Part shown: positions 28,670-41,297 of the stretch, one piece after another
Position numbering within the stretch: the stretch's first letter is position 1
Layout of the letters: each line of letters starts with the position of its first letter
NCBI RefSeq assembly: GCF_050624435.1
Contig: NC_134535.1
Span: 130,915,731 to 130,979,730, forward strand
Length of the DNA: 64,000 nt
Direction: 5' to 3'
From: Tenrec ecaudatus
Lineage: Eukaryota; Chordata; Mammalia; Afrosoricida; Tenrecidae
Position numbers and translations under genes: made by a program
The notes under the pieces: generated by a model
Database searches by the model: none
Seen by the model: the letters and a program-made list of their open reading frames with translations, nothing else
Told to the model about the DNA's origin: nothing

Positions 28670-30230
28670 GGGCGTGAGCTGGAGCCATCAGACTGCAAAG
28701 GTCTCCTGCCACTGACTCAGGAATCCATGTCTCCGAGGCTCATGGGCCTCGGGCCTGGCCCCGTTTCACCCAGGAACAAGGACAAGAGACCCCCATCTAT
28801 CTGAAGGGATCCAGCCACCTGCAACTTCACGCAAGTCTCTCCTGGCTGACCCAGATGTTCCCCTCTGAGGCCCCCTCCACGGGGTACCTCTGTCTCTAGG
28901 CAAAGGCTAGCCAGGGCCCGAGCAGAGTCTGCGATGGTCACCTCCAGTGGCCATCCCAAGCCCTCACTGGCGTGACTGTGCATGAGCAGTGTAAGGGTGC
29001 AGGGCAGGGTCCCTCGGCCACATTCCCTTTCTGACAACCGCTCCCTCCCGCCCCCCAAACCCAGTCTCTCGCAAAACCTCTGCTTCTTCACGGCTTTGCT
29101 CCTCAGCCCCCAACGTTACCAGCCTGCACAGGTGACACTCAGATCACACCCATCTCCCTGGGCCCCATTTTCCTCCAAACAAACATTACGTAAAGCATCT
29201 GCAGACCTACAGCCGTTACATTCTGATGACTGGCTGCAGCACGGGATCGTTCTCCGTCTGCGATGGTTCCGGGCGAAGGCAGAGAAGCAGGGCCCACTGC
29301 AGGGGCACTGGGTGGGCAGCCGTGTGCCCAGGTGCGCAGGCGCCCCACAGCTAACTCTATGAGGGCCTTAAGAAGGTGGACACCCCTCCCCCCACCACTC
29401 CCAAATCTGCCACAACACCCAGCCTTTGGGAGTGGCTCCTGAAGTTCAAAACCCCAAAAAGGGCGAGAGGGTGAGAGATGACCTGACAAGGTGGAGCTCA
29501 TCTGAGACCCCCTTTCCCCCCAGCGGCAAGTCACCTTCTTGGAGGGCAGATGCCCCAATACGAGCTCGCCCTGGACAGGGTGCTCTGTTCGGGGTCCCAG
29601 CCTGTGGAGGCTCGCTCTAGTAAAGGACATTTATGGGATCCAGATAGGCCTCGTCCTGGGGGCTTCAAAAGCCGGGGCAGGGTGCCGAGAGTACACCCAG
29701 TCCCCAAGACTGCTGATGCCTTCAGGGTGTAGTAGCAGGACGCGGACTAGTCATGGGGAGGATGGGGGGGGGTGTTGGCCCCTTTATAACTGGCCTCCAA
29801 GAGCAAGGCCTGTGCATCGGCATTGCTTGGCTCCCTCTGCACCCCGTTCCTGGGCCACCTGGGCACCTCAGACCTGACTGCAGAAGGTGAGAGGCCCACC
29901 TTCCCACGCACCAGTATCCTTCCACCTCTCAGACCCACAGACCCCAGTCCACGGGGAAATGGAAGCAGAGGCAGAGTCAGGGCCCACAGCCGGTAGGAGG
30001 GGGGCCGAGCAGCAGCCCCAAAGGACCACGTGATGAACAGCCGCGGTGACACAGAGCACCTGCCAGCCCTGGAAAGCAGAGGCGATCACTCACCAGTCCA
30101 CGAACCCCGATTCCCACCAGGCCCGGGCTCACCGAGGCTGGGACCACACTGTCTCCCCAAGCAAACCCAGTCCACACCTGGGCAGGGGCCTGGACAACTG
30201 GTCCATGACAAAGTGCAAAACCAAGACTTA
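28670..30230. other. Intronic unique sequence
   Basis: No repeat or exon recognised. A patch at about 29160-29240 (CAGCCGTTACATTCTGATGAC) is less GC-rich and may be conserved. Confidence 0.4.
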
Positions 30231-30232
30231 CA

Positions 30233-30415
30233 GCTCACTGCGATCGAGTTGATTCTGACTCACAGCGACCATGCAGGACAGGGCGCAGCCATCCCTGCAG
30301 GTTTGCGAGATTGTAACCTTTTATGGGGGTGGGGAGGTGGGGACAGAGGGGGCAGAGAGCCTCATCTTTCTTCCACTGAGTGACTGGTGGGTTTGAACCG
30401 CTGATCTTATGCCAA
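30233..30415 (-). mobile_element. AfroSINE copy
   Basis: CACTGCGATCGAGTTGATTC, TGACTCACAGCGACCATG and GGTGGGTTTGAACCGCTG form a reversed tail and body. Confidence 0.85.
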
Positions 30416-30419
30416 TGAA

Positions 30420-32665
30420 ATGGGGCAAAGGTGGGCATGGGGAAGCGGGGTCCCCGGCAGGGCACCTGTCACTCGATGTTCTGCAAGGTGGCACCAGCCT
30501 GTGCCCCTCTGGCTCAAGGCTGGCTGTGGGCACTTCTGCTCCCGACCATGGCAGCTGCTGCTGAGGACCATGCACAGCTGTCCCCCATCCTCCACAGGAA
30601 CGCTCGGAGGAAACAGGCTCACACCGGAGGGCCGGGTCAGGCCGGAGAATGGTCCCCAAGTGGGGCTGACAGTTCACTGTCATCTCCTACCTTGGAGGCT
30701 GTGCTTGGAGCCAGTCCCAGGCCCGCCCTTGGCTGAGAGGGGATTGGCGACCCTTTCCTCAAACTCTGGAACCTGTCAACACTCAGCAGGAAGCAGCCTG
30801 CAGTGCTAGGTCACCCTAGCGCATTGGTGCTCGAAGCCAGAGCGCGGGTGCAGGGAAGGAAGGGTGGGCTGTGTGCTGGGACCAGGGGGCCGGCGGCCTG
30901 GGCATGCTCCGCTCATTACTGAGCCCACCCCCACCCCTGGGGCCATGGCTGCCCCAGTCACGGGAGAGACAGCCTGGGAGCTCCAGGAGGCCCGGCCAGA
31001 ATGCTCAAGGTCACTAGAAATTGGGAGGGAGGCCGCCAACGTCTCGGAATAGCTTGTCAGGAGTCTGGAGAGAGGATTTTTCCAATCGCCAGCATATTTT
31101 GTCTTTCCTGCGTTTGTTTTATTTTGTGCATCTGGGGAGAAGGGCATTTCTGATCGTATCATAGCCGACAGCAGGTGGCCGCGCTGGGCTTAGCAAAGCA
31201 GCCCTCCAGGCGCACGCTGAGACGCCCGCCGATGAAGCAGACGCAGCCACCCAAGGGCCACGCTCCGGACTAGCACCCGGGAGAACAGGACGGGCTGGGC
31301 GGCTCTGACCACTTGACTTCTCTGTTTCTCAAGGGGTGGGGGGCAGAGAGGGAGGGACCGTAGCCCACCAGCACAAGGGGACACGGAGGAGGACTGAGAT
31401 CAGGCCTGCGGAGCACCGTGTGCGTGTCCCGGGATAGAAATGTTGTACAAGACACTGTGCTTTCAGTCAAACTTCCTGGAAAAGGCGCCTCGGACAGGAC
31501 CAGGGCATCTTGAATTCATATCACATCTTTCCCAGCAAAGAGCTCAACCTATCTCGGAAACTCGGAACTCGTCCTAGGGATGGGCTGGATCCTCCTTTTT
31601 GTCTGTGGGAGAAGAGGCTTCGCATGTGGACTAAAGTCAGGCTGGGAAGGGGCAGGCGCTGCTGGCCACTCTCCCTCAGTGAGGCTGCTGGGGCCTCCCC
31701 ACCCCCACCTCACCCTACCCACTCCCGCTCTCATGTAACATGTAATGAGGGCGCTCCTTCTGCAATGCCAGTTCAGCAGCCGGTACTCTAGAGATATCAA
31801 GAAAGCTCGTGGCTGACACCCAGGGCCATCTCTGGCCCCTGACAGTCTCCCCCACACACTCTCTGCTGTAACCTTTTGACGTAGCCAAACTGGGACTGTT
31901 GTTCTCTGCATAGAGCCTGTGCCTCCTGCCCAGATCCTGGTATTTCTGACATGTGGAACACACAGGCCGGTTACATGGGGGACTCTCTGCCAGCGATTGC
32001 CCGAGACCACGTGACGGGATAACCTGAGGTCCCTGCCAGCTCTGGGCCAAGCATGGCATGCCTCACCTTCTGCCCGTGTGCCCACCCCTCTGTCCAGGCC
32101 TGGTCTGTCCATAGCTTCACCAGACAAACTTGCCCAGGGTCACGGTGCTCCCTCTGGGCTCCCAGCAGGCCCAGCTCGATGAGCTTTAGCCAGCACGGCT
32201 GGCTCCTGGGCGCTGCTGCAACCGAAGGCCGTGTGTCGGCACCTAAGCCACCCACCTGCCTCCTCCCCAGCGAAGCTCTGGGGTCAGGGTGTCACCTAGG
32301 CATGTCCCTACTCTGAGAGAGGGAGAGAGGGACTGGCTCTGCTATGCCTCAGCAAACCTCCTTAGCCTGGGACGATCGCTATGTGCCACGAGGTGACTTG
32401 CAGACGAAGATCTTTATGCAAAGAACGCGCACATTATTCGCAGGGTTTCGTTTTGTTTGCAAACTGACCTATCCCCTCTTGAATCAGTGTACTGTGTGCA
32501 CGTTGCAGGCTGGGCGTGTACGTCATCAGTGTGAGTGCGTTCTATGTCAAAGTACACTTGTGAGCTGAAAAGGCACTGGTGGTGATGACCATGGTGGGTG
32601 GGGGATCTTAAGAACGATGATCATGAAGGTATCAGTGAAGACAACCAACATTTACCGAGTCCTAC
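30420..32665. other. Intronic unique sequence
   Basis: Between two AfroSINEs, no repeat could be named. The stretch 31020-31165 (GGATTTTTCCAATCGCCAGC onward) reads like old unique sequence with T-rich motifs; see findings. Confidence 0.4.
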
Positions 32666-32667
32666 AT

Positions 32668-32881
32668 TACACGCCCACCGCCATCCAGTCGATGCCGACT
32701 CATAGCAACCGGAGAAGACAGACTAGAACTGCCCCTGCGGGTTTCTGAGACTAAGATGGGTGACTCTTCACAGGGGTAGGAGAGCCTCGTCCTTTTCCCA
32801 TGGGGTGCCTAGTGGTTCCCAACTGCTGAACTCACGGTTTTGCAGCCCAACACATAATCCATTCTATCCCCAGGGCTCCTC
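32668..32881 (-). mobile_element. AfroSINE copy, full length
   Basis: CCATCCAGTCGATGCCGACT, TAGAACTGCCCCTGCGGG and the end CCCCAGGGCTCCT define a complete reversed copy. Confidence 0.9.
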
Positions 32882-32919
32882 TGGGAAAGTGTGTTTTCAC
32901 AGAAACCACACACGGAAGC

Positions 32920-33050
32920 AGCACTTATTTCCCTCGTTTAAAAATGGGGAGCACTCGGGGGATCAGAGACCTTGTCTGAGATCACAGACACAGCTAAATG
33001 GCAGAGGTGGGACTCTTTTACCCAATTGGATAGACCCCCAATGCCGTGAT
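32920..33050 (-). mobile_element. MIR fragment
   Basis: TCGTTTAAAAATGGGGAGC, GTCTGAGATCACAGACACAG and AATGGCAGAGGTGGGAC fit a reversed MIR. It lies directly beside an AfroSINE. Confidence 0.65.
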
Positions 33051-33639
33051 TATAACCTCCACAAATCTGCCTCCCACGGACCTGGGGGGAAAAAATCACA
33101 AACCCCATTCTATTAAACATCTGCCACCATTTCTAGCCAAATCAGGGCGGGGGCGGGAATGGAGTGCCAAAGAGTGTGGGCCCAGGAGCTCAGTCCCAGG
33201 GAGGGAAGGGGGAGGGGACGGGCACAGCTGGCGGGAGGAGCGGATGGACTAGCCTGGAGCTGGTGGCAGGATGGTTGGTGGCACTGCAGCGGGACAGCGG
33301 GGGAGGGGAGAAGGCATGCCCCTAAGGGTGCCCGTCTACTGGTCAGGGTGAGTGTGCCTGTGGCGTGTGGGGGTGTACAGGTGCGCTGCGGGGAAGAGAG
33401 AGTGGTAGTCCAGCCATGGGCTGGTATTGTGTATTGTGTTCGGTCTTACTTTATCCCACAAAGTTATCAGAAGAGTATGTGGGCACACCAATGATTCCCA
33501 CTCCATGTTTCATACACACTGTCTCACGCCAGTACAATCATGTCACAAGGGGTCCTGGTCTCCATTTGAAAGAGAAGGATGGTGTGCCTAGCAGGAGTTG
33601 TGGCCTGCCTCTAGCTAGCCTAGGTTGGTCACTATACCA

Positions 33640-35100
33640 AAAAATGAATCGGTTGGTATCCAACCATTTCGGTCAGTAGCATACAATCAAGAACCGATAG
33701 GACTGACGGAAGACATCCATGTTGCCCTGAAACCACTGACACACACACACAAAAAAAACAGACTGCAGGAACCGACGGAACACCAACTGAGACGGTTCAA
33801 CAAATGGATGGCACTCGAAGTGTTCACTCGTCCATGGCAAGGCATTGGGAAGACCAACTGACGGGAAGAGATCAATACCTGTGCCCATTCCAAAGAAAGC
33901 GGGCCCACTAGCATGCAGAAGCTATTGACAATACCATTAATACCACGCTAAGTAAAACTTTCCTGAAGGTCATTTACAAATGGCTGCAGCCGTCTGTAAA
34001 CAGGGAACAGCCACAAATCCAAGCCAGAGTCAGAAGAGAACATGGAACAAGAGATGATCGCTCACTGCTGATGTCCAATAGACCGTGGCTGAGAGCAGAG
34101 AAAACTAGAAAGATGTCTACGTGGTGCTTCATTGACTATGCAAAACAGACCTTCGACCATGTGCATCACAACAGAGCAGGGCAGCACTGAAAAGAACGGA
34201 AAGTGCAATGCATTTCACGTGCTCATGAGGAGCCTGGACACAGACCAAGTGGCAGTTGTTCCAACTGACAAGGAGACAGCGCAATTTGGACTAAACACAA
34301 AGTGTGCCTGTGGGTTTTCGCCTTTCACACCCTGTGTATTCCACCTGTGTGCGGAGCAAATAAACAGAGAGGTCGGGCTAGGTAGAGGAGACTACGGCAT
34401 CAGGAGAAGCCTTAACAGCCTATGATATGCACATGACACACCAACTAGCTTGCTAAACGTCAGGAAGACTAGAAGCACTTACTGATGGAGATCCAAGACC
34501 AGAACCTGGATGACAACTCCATGTAAAGAAAGCAAACATCAATACAGGCAGACCAGTAAGCAACAACATGATAGGGGAAAGAATAAAGGGGTCAGTTCAG
34601 TTGGGTCCATGATTAATGCTCGGGGAAGCAGTAGTCATTCCACTGGACGGACGTGCTGCAAAATGCCACTCTGATGCGCTATCAAAGCACGGGTGTCCTT
34701 TTAAGGACGAAGGTCCGCCAGACCCAAGCCGTGGTATTTTCGCTCGCCTCAGATGCGTGTGGCGGCTGAACGGTGGATCGGTCAGACCAAAGGAAGAATG
34801 GATGCGTTTGAATTAGAGCGCCGGGGAAGAACACCGAGTCTACTATGATGGCCAGAGGAACCACTGTGTCTTAAGGAAGTACAGCGAGATGCTCTGCTTG
34901 GAGAAGGGAGGATGGCGAGCCGTTCGCAGACGGAGAAGGACATGGTGCAGAGGGTCACCGCGCTAGAAGGCCCCTCAACGAGATGGACTGGCATAGTGGC
35001 TGCGACAGTGACGCAGACATAGGGTTGACACTGAGGATGGCGCAGGATCCGGCCCGGTTCCGTTCTGTTGTACTCAGGGGTCGCTGGCAACAAAACCCTG
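33640..35100 (+). mobile_element. Afrotherian RTE LINE, 3' half with tail (decayed)
   Basis: Sequence follows the reverse-transcriptase half of afrotherian RTE in order: CTGTGCCCATTCCAAAGAAAG, GGCTGCAGCCGTCTGTAAAC, TTCATTGACTATGCAAAAC, CAGGAGAAGCCTTAACAGCC, GACCCAAGCCGTGGTATTTT, GAGAAGGACATGG, CCTCAACGAGATGGACTGGC and GGATGGCGCAGGATCCG. Stops and frameshifts are frequent, so it is inactive. It ends at a GGGGTCGCTGGCAAC tail like that of the SINEs. Confidence 0.88.
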
Positions 35101-35188
35101 TGATGAACGAGAACATTACAGATAGCCTCGTTTCACAGACAAGGGAACCGCGAGTCAGAGGGACTCAGAAACGACAAGGAACGCGTGC

Positions 35189-35441
35189 TGGTCGCCCCCT
35201 CATTGGCTCCTTCAGAGTTCTGGCCGCCGCTCATTGGCTCATTCAGAGTCCTGGTCGCCCGCTCATTAGCGCCTTCAGAGGCCTGGTCGCCCGCTCATTG
35301 GCTCCTTCAGAGGCCTGGCCGCCCCCTCATTGGCTCCTTCAGAGGCCTGGTCGCCCCCTCATTGGCTCCTTCAGAGGCCTGGCTGCCCCCTCATTGGCTC
35401 CTTCAGAGGCTTGGCCGCCCCCTTATTGGCTCCTTCAGAGA
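35189..35441. repeat. 32-bp minisatellite, 8 units, each with a CCAAT box
   Basis: The unit is ATTGGCTCCTTCAGAGGCCT followed by a variable GGTCGCCCSCTC (two parts of one 32-base unit). ATTGG occurs at 35202, 35233, 35297, 35329, 35361, 35393 and 35425; the 35265 unit has ATTAG. Spacing is 32 bases except the first step (31). On the minus strand each unit reads AGCCAATGA next to a GGGGGCGG-like stretch. It starts about 90 bases after the RTE copy. Confidence 0.95.
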
Positions 35442-35654
35442 CCAGTTCACACCAGGTGCCTCTAGGCATAGGTCTTGAACACAGTCCGGTGCGGGTGAGA
35501 TTAGGGCCTGGGTCCTGCCCAGGGGGCTTGCAATCCAGCCAGGCCTGCACATCTGGGCTGAAAAGCCTAAGGTCAGAGAGGGCACTGTCCAGCGTTGGCG
35601 CGTCCAGGCCAGGGAAGGCCGTGCTCTAAGCTGGCTTTACAACCAGTAGACTCG

Positions 35655-35865
35655 GCACATGTAAGGTCTTGGTTTCCTCCTTTACCAGCTGGGAGGGCCT
35701 CGGAAAATACCTCGCTCGGTCGTCCTCTTTTCCACCCACCCCCGTGGAGGATTAATGGTACCTACCGCATAGTTACAGCTAGGATCCAACGCGATTCGTG
35801 AAAATAAACGTCCTCGCACGGCGCCTAGTACACAGCTATAAACGGGAGCCATCATTCGTATTTAT
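35655..35865 (+). mobile_element. MIR copy, long
   Basis: GTCTTGGTTTCCTCCTTTAC, GAGGATTAATGGTACCTACC, GCACGGCGCCTAGTACACAG and CCATCATTCGTATTTATGG follow the forward MIR to its 3' end. Confidence 0.7.
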
Positions 35866-36956
35866 GGCCCGCAGTCATCGTACACCCAGGCTATGAGCTC
35901 AGGTAGAGCAGCTGAGTGCCAGGCGCCAGTGGCGGAGAGAGGCTGAGGTCCTGCTTGGCCCCGGCAGCTCCCCGTGTCCCCAGTCCACAAGCCCACAGCG
36001 GCTGGGCCACGGTCCTGGAGCCCCACCAATCCAGGCGGCACAGCCCCGCCAGCCCAGACATCCTTCCCGAGCTCCGCCGTCCCCCGAGTCCCCAGCCACC
36101 CATCTCCGGGAGGCGGCCCCCTTTCCTGATGTGCGAGTGTGCTTGCTTTTGGCAGGGAGCTGCTGCCGGCTGCGCTCTGGACCGTAAAACAAGTTTTCAT
36201 CAATAAATTAAGATAAGCGGAAAGCCAGCTCCAGAGGAGGCGGGCTGAGGCAGGTGGGCGGGTGAGCAAGAAGTCACATGGTCACGCAGGAGGGGCCCAA
36301 GCAAACCCAAAGTCAGGCTAGGGCTCAGTGCTTCACAGGCATCCCAGGGCCCCATCCTACCCAGGAAGGAGCCTCTGGAGCCTCCGTGCTGCCTCTAATA
36401 CCATGACCTCGTGTCAGTTAGCAAGTGTCACTGTGACGGATATGGGCAGGTTCAGCAACACTCTGAGCCAGAATAACGATCCTAGTCGCAGCGTACTACA
36501 AGCTGAATCAATCAGACACTTGCCTGCCCAATTACTAACACTAGAAACCTCCTCGAGAAATAAATAGGCTGTTCTCCCAGAACTTCCTCTGCTCTCAGCA
36601 GGCAGCCTGGCTTCCCTGAAATGCACCTCACACATCCCACTCTCAGCATTTCCTACTACCCCAAAAGCCCTCCTCGCTGGCTTTCTTCCCCTTTCTAAAC
36701 CTCATCCAGGGCCTTCAAGCCCCAGGGGGAGCCTCTAGACCTGAAGTTCCCTCCTCGGCCCTCACCCCACTGACATACCACACCCCCTTCAAACGTCTGC
36801 GCCTTGTGAGTGCTGACCTTTGCCAGCTGCATGTTTCAGCCTACAAATGCAGCACAAGGGTGGGTGCCTTGCTCAGCAGACTCCTCAGTGACAGCCCTAG
36901 CGCTCCCATATGACTGGGCACAGCAAGGGCCTTATAAGTGGCAGAGTCCTGGCTGA

Positions 36957-36997
36957 GTGAAGAGAGAGGAGGGAGGGAGGGAGGAGGGAGGGAGGGG
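36957..36997. repeat. GAGG-rich simple repeat
   Basis: Repeated GAGGGAGG units form a pure purine tract. Confidence 0.85.
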
Positions 36998-37409
36998 GCA
37001 CTCTGTAGCAGAGCAGGTTTCTGCTCGACTCAGGAGTATTTGCCCTGGTGCAGCGCTGCACAGCCTCCTTCCTCCCTGACGCTCCTACACATGCCGGAGC
37101 ATATGGCAGGAGAAGGGCCATCTGCCCGTGTCCACCACCCCATGCAGAGAGGGGCATGGCTCCACATATGCTGAAGAACTCACAGAGAGGTGTGGAAGCC
37201 TTTGGATGATGGGGGCGTAGCACACTGACTACATGCGGCTAACCAGGAGGGGAGTCTTGAACAAGCCCACCATTCACCTCTAAGTCAGTCTCGGTTTCCC
37301 CCAGGAAACAAAAGGTAGGGCTTAATGAGAGCCCAAGCCCTCTCTAGAGCTAAGGTTCTGGGATCCCTTTTTTCATGGATCCGCACCGCTGCTGTAAGAG
37401 TTGGGTGAA

Positions 37410-37495
37410 ACCAGCAGCTGCACTCTGTCCATTTTATGGATGAGGAAGCTGAGGTCTCGGGCTATTTGACTTGCCCACAGAGTTTGGCCTCCCTG
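37410..37495 (-). mobile_element. MIR fragment
   Basis: CCATTTTATGGATGAGGAAG and CTGAGGTCTCGGGC are reversed MIR core. Confidence 0.6.
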
Positions 37496-38188
37496 ACTCC
37501 CTAAGGACGGCCTCACCTGGCTCCAGGAAGCAGGCAGACAAGAGTTGAGGCCCACCAAGTTGGAGCTGGGCCTAATAAGTGTTCTATCACTCGACTCTCA
37601 CCCCCTGCAGAGGTGACATCGTGGCCCAAATTCTCCCCGGAGGAGACTGGAAGCTCAGAGAAGTGACCCAAGTGCTCAGGGTCTACTGCCAAGGTCCCAT
37701 CACCCAACCTCATGAGCCTGCCGTGTAAATGCACACAAACGAGAGAGTCAGGATATGGCAAAGTTTCAGGCCACAACGACATTCAATCAAGACTGCTAAT
37801 TATACCCCAACATGGCTATAAATCAGAATTGATTACTCCTGAGCTCCCATCTTGGAAGGAGCGGGAGCTCTGGGAGGCTCAGAGAGGGGTCCGTGGAGGC
37901 TCTAAAGCAAATCCCCAAAAGGCCTCCCTCCCAGCCCCATCATAAGGGGAAGCACTCCCCCTCCACGAAGACCCGGAAGGGGAAATGATGCCTTTTTATA
38001 CAAAGCAAACGGGGGTGGGGGTGGGGGGGGATTACCTCTGTGTTGAATTGTGAGCTGGCAGGAGAAGCAGGGAACAAAGGTCAATGAGCGGAACAGAAAC
38101 ATATCGACAATAGCAAAAAGAAACAATTATCACACATTTTCATATGAGATCCAAGGAATAAATTTGCTCTGGCTTTTGCTTATTCAAC

Positions 38189-38221
38189 AGAAAGAGAGAG
38201 AGAGAGAGAGAAAGAGAGAGC
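38189..38221. repeat. (GA)n microsatellite
   Basis: AAAGAGAGAGAGAG with a few A interruptions, about 33 bases. Confidence 0.9.
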
Positions 38222-39351
38222 GCACACGGTAGCTGGAGAGATGAGAGGACACAGCAAAATGCAGACGCCTGCACTTTGTGGCTCAATGTTTCCCTTAAGC
38301 TCTCAAAAGAGTGCTTTTTGAGATAGAGACTGGCAGGAGAGTCAGAGGAAATAACATTATAAGTGGGGGGGGGGTTAAGATCCTCCCTCCATGGCACCCA
38401 GAAAGCAACACACCCTCAAATCAAGAGGGAAAGGTGCCACCCACGTGGTCGCTTTGCATCTTAGAAATACATTTTTTTTTTAATTAAGAGTTTACTTTGA
38501 GTTGGAATCTTTAAGTTTTCTGACACCAGCTGCTCAGGGCAACTAGAATCTGCCTTTGTTTCAGGAAAAATGCTTATCTCTTCTGTAGAAACAAACCTCC
38601 GAGATAGTCCTAGACCCTGTCCCTTTAACAGAGAGCAGGTCACCCAGGCCCAGGAAGGGGTAACGCTCAGTCAAATGGTGTACAGAAGGTCAGAGTGGCA
38701 CCAGGCCACCCCTGTAGCAGGGGGGCATACTTCCAAGTCAGGGATCCTCATGGACACACAATGGACGCGTCCTCAGTTTATGGGCATGCCGTGGTATGTG
38801 CCGGACAGGAATGAGAACTGTACCAACTGCAACAGGTGCTTGTAGGCACGTGTCTGATGACACTTTTGATCTCCTGGTCCCAATTCATCAATGGATGGTC
38901 ATCTGAGGTCCACACAAGGGTGCCCACATTCACTCTCAAGTCACAGAGTGCCCTAGTCCGTGTGCTTGCATGTGCGTGGGTTCACATGTACTTCAATCAG
39001 TAGGATCGCTCCTAGTCTCACTCAGGGGTCCGTTCGGCATGTGCCAGCACCTCCCCACCCCTGGCACCTTCGGTTGCAAACCTCCTGCAAACTGCCATCA
39101 AGGTCCACACAGCTGTGCCAAATTAACATTTGACCTGCCTTCCTACACCCCTCACAGCTCAGGGCCTCTGAAATCACCAGCCTGGACCCCAGGGAGAGAG
39201 ACTGAACGTTTAAAAAACAAGATCCGGAACTTTCAAATGCCAAATAGACCAGGGAGGGAGGAGGAGCTCTCACAGAGGTAGTGCACCCAATACTGGGGAA
39301 AACCAAGAAGGTGAACACCCTCACAACCTTCAATGCGCCAACAAAAACACC

Positions 39352-39356
<5 letters not shown>

Positions 39357-39447
<91 letters not shown>
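39357..39447. repeat. (TC)n(AC)n compound microsatellite
   Basis: About 26 TC units run into about 18 AC units with one TTA break at 39411-39413. It sits at the left edge of the L1 mosaic. Confidence 0.95.
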
Positions 39448-39449
<2 letters not shown>

Positions 39450-41297
39450 GGCCCATCCACATGAGCATGAATAAAGGAGTAAGAGTGCATCCAGGGCTGA
39501 TCAAACAATTAAAGAAAATGGAAACGTGTAACATAACATCAAATGTAATTAAAGAACTAAGGGAAAATATACACAGAGAGCTAAAAGAAAGAAAAAAAAA
39601 ACGATGTGAGAGAAAATAAAGACTTAAAAAAAAGATGGTAATTGGGGGGAAAAACAGAAATGAGAAGCAAAAAATATTGACCAGCAGATTAATCAGACAG
39701 AAGGAAGAATCCGCAAATTACAGAGCAAGAGAGCTGAACTTAAAGATGCTCGAGGGCACAGATGACAGCCGCTAAAGGAGGCTGAGCACATTTTAACAGA
39801 GTTATGGACTAGCCACAATAGACCCGACATGTGCATCACGGGAATCCCAGAAGAATGGGAGGGAGATAAAGGAACAAAAGGAATATTTGAAGAAACAATG
39901 GCAGAAAAATCCCCACATCTAATGAAGGAGATCAATCTGCAAATCCAGGAAGCTCAAAGAACCTCAAGTAGGGGAGGCCCAGAGGTATCTTCTCCCAAAC
40001 ACTTCCTAGTTAGACACTGAAAGAGGAGGGAGAGAGTGAAAGAGAAACACACAGTCACACACACAACGGATCCTTGATAAGATCAGTGCCGGTTCTCCCT
40101 CAGAAACACTGGCGGCCTGAAGAAAATGCAAGCGTAAAAAAGAAAAAACACCTGTCCACCAAGAATATGGTGCCCAGCGAAACTGTCAGGCAAAAGTGAA
40201 GGTGAAATGAAAACATTCACAGACAAACAGGGGCTTATATTGATCCCTATGGAAAATACTGGGAAGAGTGCTGTCGATAGAAGGGATAAGGCACTGACTG
40301 GAAAGTAGAACAAAGCTACACATAAAAAGAAAGATCCCCAGTGAAAGGAAATGCACGGGCAAACATAAGGGTTATTCGTGCATTTTGTTACTAAACGTTT
40401 TCCCGTTCATGTTTTTCTGAATAACAAATGCAAGGGTAAAATTATGCTACCGGACATAGGAAACGTGATTGGACTTCAAAAAGTTTGTGGAAAAAGAGAA
40501 TTAAAAGATATGAGAAGACATAGTTAGCGATAACAACAACAAAGGTGGGGAGATAAATGGAGCAGAGCATTTCTTGTCTGTGACGAAAGTTAAGCTGGTG
40601 GCAACTTGCCTTTGGATGCTATACATCCAAGTAGGTGAATGTAATACTGATAGTGAGCACTAAGTTGAAAGCATACACGAAAGGAAAGGGGATGGACTAA
40701 AAAGGCTCAATAATATACAAAAGCATGCAGGGCTAAAAGACAAAAATGGCTTAAGGCACACCAAATGATAAATAAATAAAAACAAACACTAGCCAAGATA
40801 ATTCACTTCCTATCAGTAATTACAGTAAATGTACATGGATTAAATGCTGCAACTGAAAGAAAGTGAAAGATGAGATTTAAAAACTAAAAAACAAACAAAA
40901 AAACAACCCCATGGTGCTAAATGATGCTTACAAGAGGTACACCTTAAATCCAATGTGATAAATAGATAGAAGTGAGAAGATGGGAGGAAATACTCGATAG
41001 AAGTAATAAGAAAAAGGGATGTGTACGGAAATCTTAATATCAGACATAGTAAACTTTGAAACAAAATATGTCTGAAGAGATAAAGATAGACATTATACAG
41101 TCATAAAAGAGTCAATAAATCCAGAAGATTTAACAGCATTTAACATGCAACATCAGGGCACCGGTTACATGTGTGTCAACAGCAATATACATATTTACAT
41201 ATCATATATATCAAACACTGATAAAATTGAAGAAATCAATACTGCTATAAGAGTTGGAGATATCAATACATCACTTTCCATATTGGACAGCATGCCC

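Larger units (their letters stand above)
36240..39290. other. Intronic, mostly unique sequence
   Basis: Only a MIR piece and short simple repeats are seen. It holds no AfroSINE across 3 kb, unlike most of the window. A candidate conserved block is at 38040-38190. Confidence 0.45.

Noticed and set aside
35189..35441. Regular 32-base repeat considered as a CRISPR array
   Set aside because: Units are contiguous with no unique spacers, and the setting is a mammalian genome.
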